DNA of 64,000 bases. Origin: Cytophagales bacterium WSM2-2. GTDB lineage: Bacteria > Bacteroidota > Bacteroidia > Cytophagales > Cyclobacteriaceae. The notes under the pieces are model-generated. The model did no database searches. It saw only the letters and a program-made list of their open reading frames with translations, and was not told where the DNA came from. The DNA is taken from contig BNHL01000001.1 of the NCBI GenBank assembly GCA_015472025.1, positions 4,700,001 through 4,764,000 on the forward strand, in the 5' to 3' direction. The translations under genes were made by a program, and so were the position numbers. This document shows positions 1 through 8,997 of this stretch, in pieces. Within the stretch, counting starts at the first letter, position 1; every line of letters starts with the position of its first letter.

Positions 1-578
1 TCTCTCGCAACACGCGTAACCTCCATCGAAAAGAGGTTAAGCTGTTTCACCATATAATTCACTTCCTTGGCGATGCGTAGGAATTCACCTTCAAGCTTGT
101 GGTCAGCTATTTCCTCCGGCATCTCTTGAGAGAGATCTCCTTTAGATACAGAACTGATAACATTGGCAATTTCAATAGTTGGATAAACCAGGTCGGAAAT
201 CAATTCATTTAAGGAATTAACACCCTGACTCCATGACCCCTTGGTGCTTGGCAACGTAATTCTTTGTGTGAGCTTACCTTCTTTTCCAATCGTATTGCGA
301 GCCTTTGTAAATTCCTCCATCATCTTCTCGTTCATCGCAATAACGTCATTCAAGGTGTCGAAGACTTTGCCTGTCATGCCGATTTCATCTGATGGCAGGC
401 GCACGGCAAAGTTTCCATTCTTAACTTCTCTCAATACTTCCAACAAGTCCTTGTAGTGCGAATCTCCATGTCCGTTAGAGTCCGCCTTGCTTTGTTTTTT
501 TATTTCGCGGGACGAGATAATCTGGCGTCTGGCAGTGCTTGTTTTTTTTGTAACGAGTTTCCCCATAACTGTAGACAT
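1..578 (-). CDS. HAMP-repeat signalling protein, N-terminal part (truncated by window edge)
   Basis: I translated this directly from the minus strand: an open frame runs from ATG at 578 to the window edge, about 192 residues. After a basic, Ser/Lys/Gln-rich N-terminus it shows at least two HAMP-like units. One has the residues KNGNFAVRLP followed by DEIG; the next has SVSKGDLSQEMP. Stacked HAMP units are typical of soluble hybrid histidine kinases of the Nik1 type and related Bacteroidota sensors, so a kinase core probably lies beyond the edge (inference). No membrane segment or signal peptide is visible. ATG 566 is a possible alternative start in the same frame. It lies 20 bp downstream of the receiver-Crp gene and is very likely the third gene of the same operon. 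Confidence 0.75.
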   Translation of the reverse strand, partial: MSTVMGKLVTKKTSTARRQIISSREIKKQSKADSNGHGDSHYKDLLEVLREVKNGNFAVRLPSDEIGMTGKVFDTLNDVIAMNEKMMEEFTKARNTIGKEGKLTQRITLPSTKGSWSQGVNSLNELISDLVYPTIEIANVISSVSKGDLSQEMPEEIADHKLEGEFLRIAKEVNYMVKQLNLFSMEVTRVAR

Positions 579-598
579 TTATTTAATTCAATTGGTCA

Positions 599-1657
599 TT
601 AGTTTTTTACCTTTTCAAGTTTCGAATGCTGCACAATCTTTAATCCTTTATCATAGATTTCAATGAGCCCTTCGTTTTTGAAATCCACCAGCGTACGATT
701 GAGCGACTCCGTGGTCGTCCCTACCATTCCTGAGAGATCTTTCCTCGCAACGGTTATGTGCCGGTCGCCATTGGTCGATTCTGTTTGAGTATTCAGTTTG
801 ATCAACACGGTTGCTACACGTTGGCGTACTGACTGATAGGCAAGTTCGAGAAGCTTGTTCTCTGCTTCATACAAATTGCTGGCGAGCATTGAGATGAACT
901 TCCTTGCAATTTCTTTATTACCGTAAATCAGGGTTAAGAAATCCTGCTGAGGGATCATATAAATCTGCGACTCCTTTAATACAATGGCACTTTCGTTATT
1001 CGGTTTGTCTTCGAGCAATGCGACAAAGCCGAAAAAATCACCATCGCGGTGCAGGCCGGTAATCAACTCCTTACCATCGTTATTGGCCTTGAATGTCTTT
1101 ACCAAACCTTTGTCGATGAAGTAGACGTATTTCGGTTGCTCTCCCTCAACAAAGACAAACTCCTTCTTCTTATAAACTCTCGATCTTCGTTGATCCGAAA
1201 GTTTTTGAAAATCAGGGAGTTGCTTTGTCTTATAAAAGAAATCATCGATGTCTGTGATGGTATTTCGAAATGTCGTTTTGATGAGATCATTTTTTTTCAG
1301 GCGAAGTTCAATAACATTAAGGAGTTCAAGCCCTTCAAAAGGTTTTGTGATGTAGTCGTCAGCACCCAGGTTCATACCAATCCTGAAGTCGCGCAGCTCC
1401 GTCTTAGCCGTAAGGAAAATAAAAGGGATGTTCGCTGTAGACGGGTCTTTGCTCAAAATATGCAGGACACCGTAACCATCCAGTTCAGGCATCATGATGT
1501 CACACAAGATCAGGTCTGGCGGATTTTGCTGTGCTAATTCAATACCGAGTTTCCCGGTATTGCTTGTTAGTACATTGTAACGACCCAGCTTAAGTATAGA
1601 CGCAATGTTTTGACACATTTCAACATTGTCTTCAATAACAAGTATTTTTTGACTCAT
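599..1657 (-). CDS. Response regulator with receiver, cyclic-nucleotide-binding-like and Crp/Fnr HTH domains
   Basis: 352 residues. A receiver domain (about 3-125) has the acidic pair E9/D10, phospho-acceptor D53 in LCDIMMPELDG, T83 and K105. A cNMP-binding-type jelly roll follows (about 145-260; FVEGEQPKYVYFIDKG), then a Crp/Fnr winged helix (about 270-345). The recognition helix reads TTTESLNRTL, so E317, N320 and R321 occupy the positions of FNR E209, S212 and R213. It should bind DNA as a dimer at a GA-N6-TC type palindrome, with activity set by phosphorylation of the receiver (inference). No iron-sulfur cysteine cluster of the FNR type is seen at the N-terminus. It sits between a histidine kinase (5 bp upstream) and a HAMP protein (20 bp downstream). 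A matching palindrome occurs in the intergenic region upstream of this operon. Confidence 0.9.
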   Translation of the reverse strand: MSQKILVIEDNVEMCQNIASILKLGRYNVLTSNTGKLGIELAQQNPPDLILCDIMMPELDGYGVLHILSKDPSTANIPFIFLTAKTELRDFRIGMNLGADDYITKPFEGLELLNVIELRLKKNDLIKTTFRNTITDIDDFFYKTKQLPDFQKLSDQRRSRVYKKKEFVFVEGEQPKYVYFIDKGLVKTFKANNDGKELITGLHRDGDFFGFVALLEDKPNNESAIVLKESQIYMIPQQDFLTLIYGNKEIARKFISMLASNLYEAENKLLELAYQSVRQRVATVLIKLNTQTESTNGDRHITVARKDLSGMVGTTTESLNRTLVDFKNEGLIEIYDKGLKIVQHSKLEKVKN

Positions 1658-1662
1658 AATAT

Positions 1663-2931
1663 TTATGCAGGTGTTGTTGATTTTCCAATCGTGACAGGCA
1701 GAGTAACAGTAAACGTAGTACCAACATCCAATTCACTTTCAAAAGTGATCGTCCCATTCAAGAGGTGAATATATTTCTGAATTATGTGCAGCCCCAACCC
1801 CGTTCCCTCAATGTTGATTGCATTGCGTGCCCTGAAGAACCGGCTAAAAATAAACTGTTGTTCATCCTTGGGTATGCCAATACCCGGATCGCGTACAGTG
1901 AAAAGTATCGCTGCCGGTCCGATTTCTGAAGTGATTTCAATGGTATCGCCAGACTTGGAATATTTAAGCGAATTGGAAACAAGGTTGGTAACAATACTCC
2001 AGAGCAAGTGATGATCAATCCGGGCTATCCATTGATCTCCTGCGTGCTGATAATTGATTACCTGCATATCACGCTTTAATATTTCCATCTCCGATAGCGT
2101 GTCTTGAATAAACTCCGGAATATTGACATCTGAGTTTACCACCTCAATTTTATTCTGCTCCAATTTCTCGAGTGAAAGAAATTCATTCAGGATCAATGTC
2201 AGGTTGTTGACGGCACGCTTGATTCGATTGGTGTGAACTACTTTTTCTTTGTCATAATTTTCAACGGGAGCATTTTCAATAAGAAAAGTTGATGAGAGGA
2301 TCATCGTGAGCGGTGTCCTGAACTCATGCGAAGCCATGGTAACAAACCGTGACTTAAGTTCTCCAAGTTCCTTTTCCTTCTCCAGTGCTTTCACCAGACC
2401 TTCCTCCATACTCTTCCGTTCGGTAAAATCCTGCATGACGCATAAAATTTCCCGGATTGCTTTTTTGCTTTCGGTAAGCGGCACTGCTGTAACGTTATAG
2501 AACCTGTTATTTAATTTTACTTCACAAGTAACGTTTTCACCGTCAAAAGCCTTTCTTAGTTTAGCCAAGGTCTCCTCATCAAAAAGCAAAGCCTTGTTTT
2601 CATTTCTCTCGCCTCTCTCTTTACCAAATTGCGCAAGATTGATTTGCTCTATCACGTCTGATTCTGGATCATTGCCTTCGCGATTGAGTATACAGATCAT
2701 TCCACCGGGAAAATTATGCGCCATTAACTTTTGCAAGCGCTGAAGTTTAGCCAATCGCTCTTCCGTAGCGTTGAGTTCTCTCTTTTTTAATTGGAGTTCC
2801 TGTTGAAGTTGTTTGAGTTCGCTCACGACAGGAGTCAAGTCTGGCGTTTGCTTGTTTGACTTTGATCCAGCGGGTTTTGATTTGACTACATTTTGCCTCA
2901 TGAGTAAAGTATTTGCTGATGCAACAACCAC
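1663..2931 (-). CDS. PAS-domain sensor histidine kinase
   Basis: Up to 422 residues. A coiled-coil stretch (about 35-68) leads into a PAS-like domain (about 69-172, ending at the typical DFTERK). A HisKA domain follows with H202 in the H-box ASHEFRTPLT, then a HATPase domain with N-box (NLVSNSLKYS), G1 (DPGIGIP) and G2 (GTGLGLHI). There is no membrane segment, so the signal is probably cytosolic. It likely phosphorylates the receiver of the next gene, which starts 5 bp after its stop, and perhaps also the HAMP protein. The start is uncertain: the longest frame begins with GTG at 2931, while an in-frame ATG lies at 2901 (codon 11). Neither has a clear ribosome-binding site. It is divergent from the exopolysaccharide genes beginning at 3175. 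Confidence 0.9.
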   Translation of the reverse strand: MVVASANTLLMRQNVVKSKPAGSKSNKQTPDLTPVVSELKQLQQELQLKKRELNATEERLAKLQRLQKLMAHNFPGGMICILNREGNDPESDVIEQINLAQFGKERGERNENKALLFDEETLAKLRKAFDGENVTCEVKLNNRFYNVTAVPLTESKKAIREILCVMQDFTERKSMEEGLVKALEKEKELGELKSRFVTMASHEFRTPLTMILSSTFLIENAPVENYDKEKVVHTNRIKRAVNNLTLILNEFLSLEKLEQNKIEVVNSDVNIPEFIQDTLSEMEILKRDMQVINYQHAGDQWIARIDHHLLWSIVTNLVSNSLKYSKSGDTIEITSEIGPAAILFTVRDPGIGIPKDEQQFIFSRFFRARNAINIEGTGLGLHIIQKYIHLLNGTITFESELDVGTTFTVTLPVTIGKSTTPA

Positions 2932-3017
2932 TCACAATCGAACCCATGTTCTCTTTTGTTTTGTGAGTCAGACAAGCCAAAATATTCTGTAAATATAATT
3001 CATAGATCATTGCTTAC

Positions 3018-3035
3018 TGACGATGTCAATCATTA
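3018..3035. promoter_or_regulatory. Candidate Crp/Fnr-type operator (site 1)
   Basis: TGACGATgtcaATCATTA. The left half equals the consensus TGAYGAT; the right half differs from ATCRTCA at one base. It lies in the 243-bp intergenic region between the kinase operon and the export gene at 3175. The spacing matches the FNR class (TTGAT-N4-ATCAA). Assignment to the receiver-Crp protein at 599-1657 is inference. Confidence 0.5.
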
Positions 3036-3040
3036 AAAAA

Positions 3041-3058
3041 TGACGATGCAGATCGTCA
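3041..3058. promoter_or_regulatory. Candidate Crp/Fnr-type operator (site 2, perfect palindrome)
   Basis: TGACGATgcagATCGTCA is a perfect inverted repeat of 7-bp arms around 4 bp. Its start is 23 bp, about two helical turns, from the start of site 1, so two dimers could sit on the same DNA face. A further near-palindrome, GAGGTTAC-gct-GTTACCTC (one mismatch), lies about 30 bp farther along. Confidence 0.55.
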
Positions 3059-3119
3059 TAATGGCAGAAAAGCTGTTTAATGGATGAGGTTACGCTGTTA
3101 CCTCTCTCCTTCGTCATTT

Positions 3120-3151
3120 TTTGACAGTAACGACCTCAATCATTGAATTTC
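3120..3151 (+). promoter_or_regulatory. Possible promoter with overlapping operator-like site before the export gene
   Basis: A TTTG at 3120-3123 is followed 20 bp later by TGAATTTC (3144-3151), an imperfect match to the Bacteroidota -33/-7 consensus (TTTG, TAnnTTTG). Between them TAACGACctcaATCATTG (3128-3145) resembles the operator consensus but is degenerate in its left half. If real, a regulator bound here would overlap the core promoter. The match is weak. Confidence 0.3.
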
Positions 3152-3174
3152 AAATTGTATGACTCTAAGTTGCG

Positions 3175-3987
3175 ATGTCACAAACGATATCAAATGCAAT
3201 GAAGTACTCTCGCTTTTTTATAATCTTTTTTCAATTGTTATCCCTCGTGTTTTTAACATCCTCCTGTTATTACAACAAGAGTCTTGTTTACCTGCAAAAC
3301 CGGAATTTTTCGGGTAATAAGGCTACCTTGATTGAAGGCAAGCGGACGCCCTACAAACTACAGCCGGCGGATATTCTCTCCGTGCAAATTAAGAGCTCTG
3401 CTGAGAAAGAGGTTTCAGGAATCTTCAATATTTCTACTCAAAATATAATGATGGCAAATCCAGGCACTTTGTTTCTGGAAGGCTATTCTATTGATGTTAG
3501 TGGAAAAATTACGTTGCCGATTCTGGGAGAAATGATGATCAAGGATTTAACGGTCGAAGAGGCTCAACAAGTTATTCAAGCGAATGCCAATAAGTATTTC
3601 AATAACGCAATAGTGATCGTAAAGATGATCAGTTTTAAAGTGACGGTCCTTGGTGAGGTTAAGAATCCGGGATATTATTTTGTGTATAATAATCAGGCGA
3701 CCGCCCTGGAGGCCCTGGGTATGGCGGGCGACCTGACCAATTTTGGAAATCGCAGGAACATCAAGCTTCTACGACAACAAGCATCCGGCACAGAAGTAAT
3801 TTTGCTGGACCTTACAAATTCTGACCTTCTAAAATCCGAATTTTTTTTTCTCAAGCCTGGAGATGTATTGTATGTCGAGCCGCTCAAGGCGCGTTCCAAG
3901 AGGTTGAACCTGGAACTTCTTAGTGTGCTGTTTGCAGCAACAACTACTGCCGTTCTCATTTTCAGTTACGTAAATACAAATAGATAA
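3175..3987 (+). CDS. wza: Polysaccharide export lipoprotein (Wza/BexD family)
   Basis: 270 residues. An N-terminal hydrophobic stretch ends in LTSSC, a probable lipobox, followed by YYNKSLVYLQ. The Poly_export domain (about 58-155; KLQPADILSVQIKSS and TLPILGEMMIKDLTVEEAQQ) and an SLBB-type segment (about 156-235; VTVLGEVKNPGYYFV) are visible. A hydrophobic segment ends the protein (about 245-265). Such proteins form the outer-membrane channel for exopolysaccharide. The start may be ATG 3175 or ATG 3199 (MKYSRFF), which gives a more usual signal peptide. The next gene begins at its stop codon, which is the normal Wza-Wzc coupling. Confidence 0.92.
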   Translation: MSQTISNAMKYSRFFIIFFQLLSLVFLTSSCYYNKSLVYLQNRNFSGNKATLIEGKRTPYKLQPADILSVQIKSSAEKEVSGIFNISTQNIMMANPGTLFLEGYSIDVSGKITLPILGEMMIKDLTVEEAQQVIQANANKYFNNAIVIVKMISFKVTVLGEVKNPGYYFVYNNQATALEALGMAGDLTNFGNRRNIKLLRQQASGTEVILLDLTNSDLLKSEFFFLKPGDVLYVEPLKARSKRLNLELLSVLFAATTTAVLIFSYVNTNR

Positions 3988-6308
3988 TGGATGAAAAAGT
4001 AAACATCAAAGCGATTATATATAAACTCATATCGAAGTGGTACTATTTCTTGATCTGTATCGCCATTACAGTACCACTGGCATATGCCTATATTCAATTT
4101 GCTGACACCATATTCCAGGTACGAGCCTCGATATTGTTGACCGGCCAAATGAAGAATGGTATGGGTAACGAGAAATTCTTGAAAGGAATGGAGCTCTTGT
4201 CATCGCATACAGAATTAGAGGATGAGATTGGTATTTTGAAATCGTTCAACCTGGTTGGCAGTACTCTTGAGAAGCTTGACTTCGGAATTTCCTATTTTGA
4301 AAGAAAGAATTTCAAGACATACGAAAGATATAATGACGATTGCCCGTTTAAAATTGAAATGGACTCCAACGTCAATCAAATTTTAAATGTTCCCGTCTAT
4401 ATAAAGAGGACCTCACCTACCTCTTATTCTGTGTCTGCATCAGCAAAAAACGTCAGCACGTATAATTTCGGTACAAATCGATTTGCGGGAGTTGAACCCC
4501 AGGTTGATATCAAAAAGACACAGACAAATGAAAAACCATTCAGTGCGAGAAATTTGAGTTTTAAAATAGCCTTCAATTATCCTTACGATGCTGACAATGA
4601 GAAAGCATACTTTTTCATAATTCAGGATCCGTGTTCCCTTACCGAGGTATATCGCGAAAAACTGGATATTAAACCCATCTCAAGAGAGTCAAACATCGTT
4701 GAGATTACCATGCGGGGAAGAAACCCAAAGAAGGACATTTTATTCCTTAATACGCTACTGGATGTTTATCTCGCCAATGAGCTTCATAAAAGAAATATAC
4801 TAGGGATAAAGACAATTCAGTTTATCGATGACCAACTCAGCGGTGTATCAAATGAATTGAAACAGGCAGAAGGTTCTCTCGAATCATTCAGATCACGAAA
4901 TAATATACTCAACATAACTGCCACAGCTGATAACTTAACAAAGACACTCGATCGGCTGGAGACCGACAAATCAGCTTTGGAATTGAAACTCAAGTATTAT
5001 AAATATATAGCAAGCGCTCTTGATAAAGCGGATCTGAAGAATATTCAAACTCCATCTACTTTTGGCCTTGAAGATCCTTTGCTGAACAACCTTCTAATTG
5101 AGCTCGAGAGACTTAACCAAGAGCGGATTGGTTTAAACTATAGTACAAAGGACACCAATCCGGTTGTTAAAGTACTCGATCTCAAAATCGCCAATCACAA
5201 AAAAGCACTTATGGATAACGTCAGCAATTTTGTCCAGGCTTCCACGAATGCGCTGGCGGATTTGAATCGTAAAATTGACGATATCCAGCGCAACGTTAAT
5301 GAACTTCCACGCAGCGAACGTGAGTTGGTGAACATCCAGCGAAAATTTGATTTCAACGACAACGTGTATAATTATTTGCTGGAAAAGCGTGCAGAAGCAG
5401 GAATTGCAATAGCATCAAACACAAATGAAAAAACGATTGTAGACAAGGCTCAACAAGTGGGTGGTGGTCCTGTCTCGCCTAATAGGAAACTGATTATGAT
5501 TGTAGCCTTATTTGGTGGATTTGCCTTAGCTATAGGATTGATCATGCTAAATGATATGTTGCGAAATGACCGAATCATTACAACCGAAGACGTGGAGAAG
5601 AGTACGCGGATTCCCACCATTGGTACGATCGTTCACGGGGCAAAGCGCGATCAGACGGCAGGAATTGTTGCCAACGGCAAATCAGTGCTAGCGGAGTGTT
5701 TCCGCTCACTTCGGGTTAACCTGGAATATCTTACGCTTGGCAAAGAGAAAAGTGTAATTGGCATTACATCTTCTATTATGAGTGAAGGCAAAACTTTCTG
5801 TTCTTCTAATTTGGCCTTGTCGATGGCACAATCCGGAAGGAAGACTATTTTGATTGATGCCGATATGCGAAGGCCTCAGGTAGCAAAAGCCTTCGGGCTC
5901 GCAAACAATAAGGGCCTTTCAAATTATCTGATTGGCGCATGTTCACTTGATGAAATAATCAATACCACGGCAACAGACGGTCTTCATGTGATTACATCAG
6001 GCGCCATTCCACCCAATCCGCTTGACCTTGTTGGACTACCGAAGATGGAACAATTGATCGAAGATCTGAAGCAAAAATATGACATGATCATTATTGATTC
6101 ACCACCCGTAGGGCCAGTCTCAGAATATGTTATTCTCATGAAATATACCGGGGCAAATATTTGCGTGATACGTTCCAACTACACTAACCGAACACACCTG
6201 GAGAAAATCAACAAGCTCTATGACGAGAAGAAAATCAAAAATCTGAGTGTAGTGTTGAATGATGCAAAGTTGTCTCTGAATGGATACTCCTACTACGCAT
6301 ATAAGTAA
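3987..6308 (+). CDS. wzc: Wzc-type chain-length determinant and tyrosine autokinase
   Basis: 773 residues. The N-terminus has a Wzz-type transmembrane segment (about 18-38), a long coiled-coil periplasmic region (about 260-470) and a second membrane segment (about 503-522). The cytoplasmic BY-kinase domain has Walker A with K602 in SEGKT, Walker A' (TILIDADMRRP) and Walker B (MIIIDSPPVGP). The tail GYSYYAYK carries tyrosines 767, 769, 770 and 772, the usual autophosphorylation cluster. It controls chain length and export together with Wza, which it directly follows. A phosphatase partner is not found in the window. Confidence 0.95.
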   Translation: MDEKVNIKAIIYKLISKWYYFLICIAITVPLAYAYIQFADTIFQVRASILLTGQMKNGMGNEKFLKGMELLSSHTELEDEIGILKSFNLVGSTLEKLDFGISYFERKNFKTYERYNDDCPFKIEMDSNVNQILNVPVYIKRTSPTSYSVSASAKNVSTYNFGTNRFAGVEPQVDIKKTQTNEKPFSARNLSFKIAFNYPYDADNEKAYFFIIQDPCSLTEVYREKLDIKPISRESNIVEITMRGRNPKKDILFLNTLLDVYLANELHKRNILGIKTIQFIDDQLSGVSNELKQAEGSLESFRSRNNILNITATADNLTKTLDRLETDKSALELKLKYYKYIASALDKADLKNIQTPSTFGLEDPLLNNLLIELERLNQERIGLNYSTKDTNPVVKVLDLKIANHKKALMDNVSNFVQASTNALADLNRKIDDIQRNVNELPRSERELVNIQRKFDFNDNVYNYLLEKRAEAGIAIASNTNEKTIVDKAQQVGGGPVSPNRKLIMIVALFGGFALAIGLIMLNDMLRNDRIITTEDVEKSTRIPTIGTIVHGAKRDQTAGIVANGKSVLAECFRSLRVNLEYLTLGKEKSVIGITSSIMSEGKTFCSSNLALSMAQSGRKTILIDADMRRPQVAKAFGLANNKGLSNYLIGACSLDEIINTTATDGLHVITSGAIPPNPLDLVGLPKMEQLIEDLKQKYDMIIIDSPPVGPVSEYVILMKYTGANICVIRSNYTNRTHLEKINKLYDEKKIKNLSVVLNDAKLSLNGYSYYAYK

Positions 6309-6329
6309 GGGTTTAATTATTTTTTACTT

Positions 6330-7628
6330 ATGGATTTTGCCGCAGGTCGTTTTAGAAAGTATGCCGAAAATGCAATCTGGTTGATTTTTGAAAAAGGATT
6401 TTCTCTTTTTGTAGGGCTTGTAGTTGCAATTAGCGTAGCCCGATATTTAAAACCTGAAAGCTATGGTCTCTTAAACTACTCTCTGAGTTTTGTAAGTATT
6501 TTTTCCGCATTCTCCACGTTAGGCATCGATCAGATTATCATACGTGAGCTTTCAAAAGATCCGGCCAAACAGGCCGACCTTTTGGGCACTGGCTTTGTTA
6601 TAAAAGTTGCAGGCTCAATATTTATGATAGTTCCAATGATGGCAGTTATGGCCTTCATGGGTCATGATGCATTCACCAATACGCTTATCATGATTATTGC
6701 AATAGCTGAGATTTTCAAGGGATTTGAAGTCATTAACTATTTTTTTCAGTCGCAAGTGATGTCTAAATTTGTGGTTCAGGTTCAGCTTGTCATCAATTTT
6801 GTGATCAGCCTGGCCAAAATTGGAATGGTTTCCATTCATGCTCCACTTATCTGGTTCGCCATTATTGTAATTCTCGGCTCCATTCTTAATGCAGCAGGAT
6901 TCATTTATGCGTATCGCACCCGTGAGGGCACACCGTGGAACTGGAAATTCAAAAACACACTGGCACTGGAGCTCTTGCGCGAATCGTGGCCGTTAGCATT
7001 GTACGGTGTTGCCTTAAACATTCAGGCCCGAATTGACCAGGTGATGCTGGGCAATATGATGAATAACTATGAAGTTGGGCAGTATTCAGTAGCCCTGAAA
7101 TTCATAGAAATATTTGGTTTCGTCCCGGTGATTTTGATGAATACGTTTATGCCAGCTGTTGCCAAAGCCAAGGTTGCCGGCAGTGACCTCTACCATAATC
7201 GTCTCACAAATTTATATCGCCTTATGTTTTTAGCATTCGTGGTAGTTGGAGTGCCTATTTACTTTTTTTCAAAGGATGTGATTGTTCTTCTCTATGGCCG
7301 GGAATTCGAGGCCGCCGGGTACCTCCTGTCGCTCTTTTCTCTGAGGCTCTTCTTTTCGAATATGGGAGTAGGTAAATCTGTTTTCATAGTTAATGAGAGC
7401 TTGTTCAAATATTCTCTGCTCACTGTGGTCATCGGGGCAGTAGCCAATATCTCTCTCAACTATTTCATGATACCCCTTTACGGCCCTTATGGCGCCATTG
7501 TCGCCAGTATGTTATCATTCACAGTAAGTATTTTTCTGCTTGATGCATTTTTTGAAAAAACAAGACTTAATCAGAAACTGATGCTCCACGGCATCTTTTC
7601 ATTTTGGAAACTAAATGATGTTGCCTAA
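6330..7628 (+). CDS. wzx: Wzx-type polysaccharide flippase
   Basis: 432 residues, strongly hydrophobic with a dozen or more predicted helices. The N-terminal pattern NAIWLIFEKGFSLFVGLVVAISVARYLKPESYG is split here as NAIWLIFEKG, followed by the ARYLKPESYG element typical of the Polysacc_synt / RfbX family. It should move lipid-linked repeat units across the inner membrane. It starts 21 bp after wzc and its end overlaps the next gene by 14 bp, so it belongs to the same operon. Family assignment is firm; the substrate cannot be read from sequence. Confidence 0.9.
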   Translation: MDFAAGRFRKYAENAIWLIFEKGFSLFVGLVVAISVARYLKPESYGLLNYSLSFVSIFSAFSTLGIDQIIIRELSKDPAKQADLLGTGFVIKVAGSIFMIVPMMAVMAFMGHDAFTNTLIMIIAIAEIFKGFEVINYFFQSQVMSKFVVQVQLVINFVISLAKIGMVSIHAPLIWFAIIVILGSILNAAGFIYAYRTREGTPWNWKFKNTLALELLRESWPLALYGVALNIQARIDQVMLGNMMNNYEVGQYSVALKFIEIFGFVPVILMNTFMPAVAKAKVAGSDLYHNRLTNLYRLMFLAFVVVGVPIYFFSKDVIVLLYGREFEAAGYLLSLFSLRLFFSNMGVGKSVFIVNESLFKYSLLTVVIGAVANISLNYFMIPLYGPYGAIVASMLSFTVSIFLLDAFFEKTRLNQKLMLHGIFSFWKLNDVA

Positions 7629-8937
7629 GCAAAATGCACTTATGATTTGCATTAAGCCTGAAACTGAGAAACAGATTTTATGCCCCCGGTGCAATCATAA
7701 ATCAGCAGTACTGGAAATTGTAATAAGATCGATCTTCACAATGTTGGATTGCGTTTGTGAAAATTGTGGTTTTGGTTTTTTTCAAACGCTACCCGTCGGC
7801 CATAATGTAAACGACACATTCACGATCAGTAAATCTGGTGAGAAATTGCAATTGATTGACACTAAGCAGTCGTGGCTTACGGAAGTTTTGCTGAAATCAT
7901 TCACGAACGAAAACCAAGATGAAGTCAGAATTGAGAAAAAGATCTATCATAAGCACAAGCAAGTCGTAATTCTCAATACACTCGATTTTTTATACGGACA
8001 TGTCTTATTGAAACTTTACAATTCTTCCTATCATCTCAACAACAATAAAGATCTTGGACTTATCCTTATTCTTCCCAAATCATTTGAATGGTTGATCCCT
8101 AGCAGATGTGCCGAAGCGTGGTTGGTAGATCTCAAATTAAATGAGCTTGCCGGCACGCATTCAAGTATTCAAAAATTCATTTCCAGCGAATTTGAACGAT
8201 TTGATACAATTTATCTTAGTAAAGCTTACTCTCACCCTGATTTTAGCAACATCGATATTGCCAATTTCACTGGTGTCAAGTCTTTTGACTTAAGAAATTT
8301 TATAAGCCTGCGTCCCACTTTCACTTTTGTTTTACGGGAAGACCGCTGGTGGCTATCCGGAATTCTGGATTACTGGTTCTATCGTGTATGTCGAAAAACC
8401 AAGATGTTAAAAATAGGAGGACGCATGTTGTCAATGAGTCAAAATGGCCTGGTAAAAAAAACGATTTCCAGGATTCGGGAGAAACTGCCAAACTCGCGCT
8501 TCTACATTGTCGGTTTAGGTAAAGTTGGAAATTTTAATCGCTATGCAAACGATCAGCGGAAAACAATGGCCGATGAATCGATTGAAAGAGCATGGTGCAG
8601 AATTTACTCACAGAGTCATGTTGTCATAGGAGTACATGGATCTAATATGCTTTTGCCCACGGCACATGCAGCTGGTTGCGTTGAAATCCTTCCGGAAGAT
8701 CGATATGGGAATATAATCCAGGATATTTCAGTGCGATATTCCGACCGAAAGCAACTTTATTTTTATCGATTTACAGATCAATATGCTAGCCCGCAAACAG
8801 TTGCTCACAAAGCGATTTCAATTGTAGAGGATTTCGAGGTCTTCGAAAAAAACATGTGCAGTAACTTTTATTCTTCAGCGCAGCTATCCGATTCGGAATT
8901 CCACCGCAGGCCAAACGATTTTTACGCCATTCATTGA
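7615..8937 (+). CDS. Probable GT61/DUF563-like glycosyltransferase with N-terminal zinc ribbon
   Basis: 440 residues. The N-terminus has C23-x2-C26 and C48-x2-C51, a zinc-ribbon-like arrangement. The C-terminal half contains VVIGVHGSNMLLPTAHAAG followed by EILPEDRYGN, resembling the HG-containing motif of DUF563/GT61 capsular glycosyltransferases. No signal peptide or membrane segment is seen. It overlaps wzx by 14 bp, suggesting translational coupling. Its role as a transferase in repeat-unit assembly is inferred from this motif and the location. The zinc ribbon on such an enzyme is unusual. Confidence 0.6.
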   Translation: MMLPKQNALMICIKPETEKQILCPRCNHKSAVLEIVIRSIFTMLDCVCENCGFGFFQTLPVGHNVNDTFTISKSGEKLQLIDTKQSWLTEVLLKSFTNENQDEVRIEKKIYHKHKQVVILNTLDFLYGHVLLKLYNSSYHLNNNKDLGLILILPKSFEWLIPSRCAEAWLVDLKLNELAGTHSSIQKFISSEFERFDTIYLSKAYSHPDFSNIDIANFTGVKSFDLRNFISLRPTFTFVLREDRWWLSGILDYWFYRVCRKTKMLKIGGRMLSMSQNGLVKKTISRIREKLPNSRFYIVGLGKVGNFNRYANDQRKTMADESIERAWCRIYSQSHVVIGVHGSNMLLPTAHAAGCVEILPEDRYGNIIQDISVRYSDRKQLYFYRFTDQYASPQTVAHKAISIVEDFEVFEKNMCSNFYSSAQLSDSEFHRRPNDFYAIH

Positions 8938-8997
8938 TGATGTATATCGTTGATTTGTTTGCCATTCATTACTCAATTTTAGGCTTTAGCTATTGTA

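Noticed and set aside
241..456. Plus-strand frame of 71 codons
   Set aside because: It is antisense to the HAMP-repeat gene, whose translation shows clear domains.
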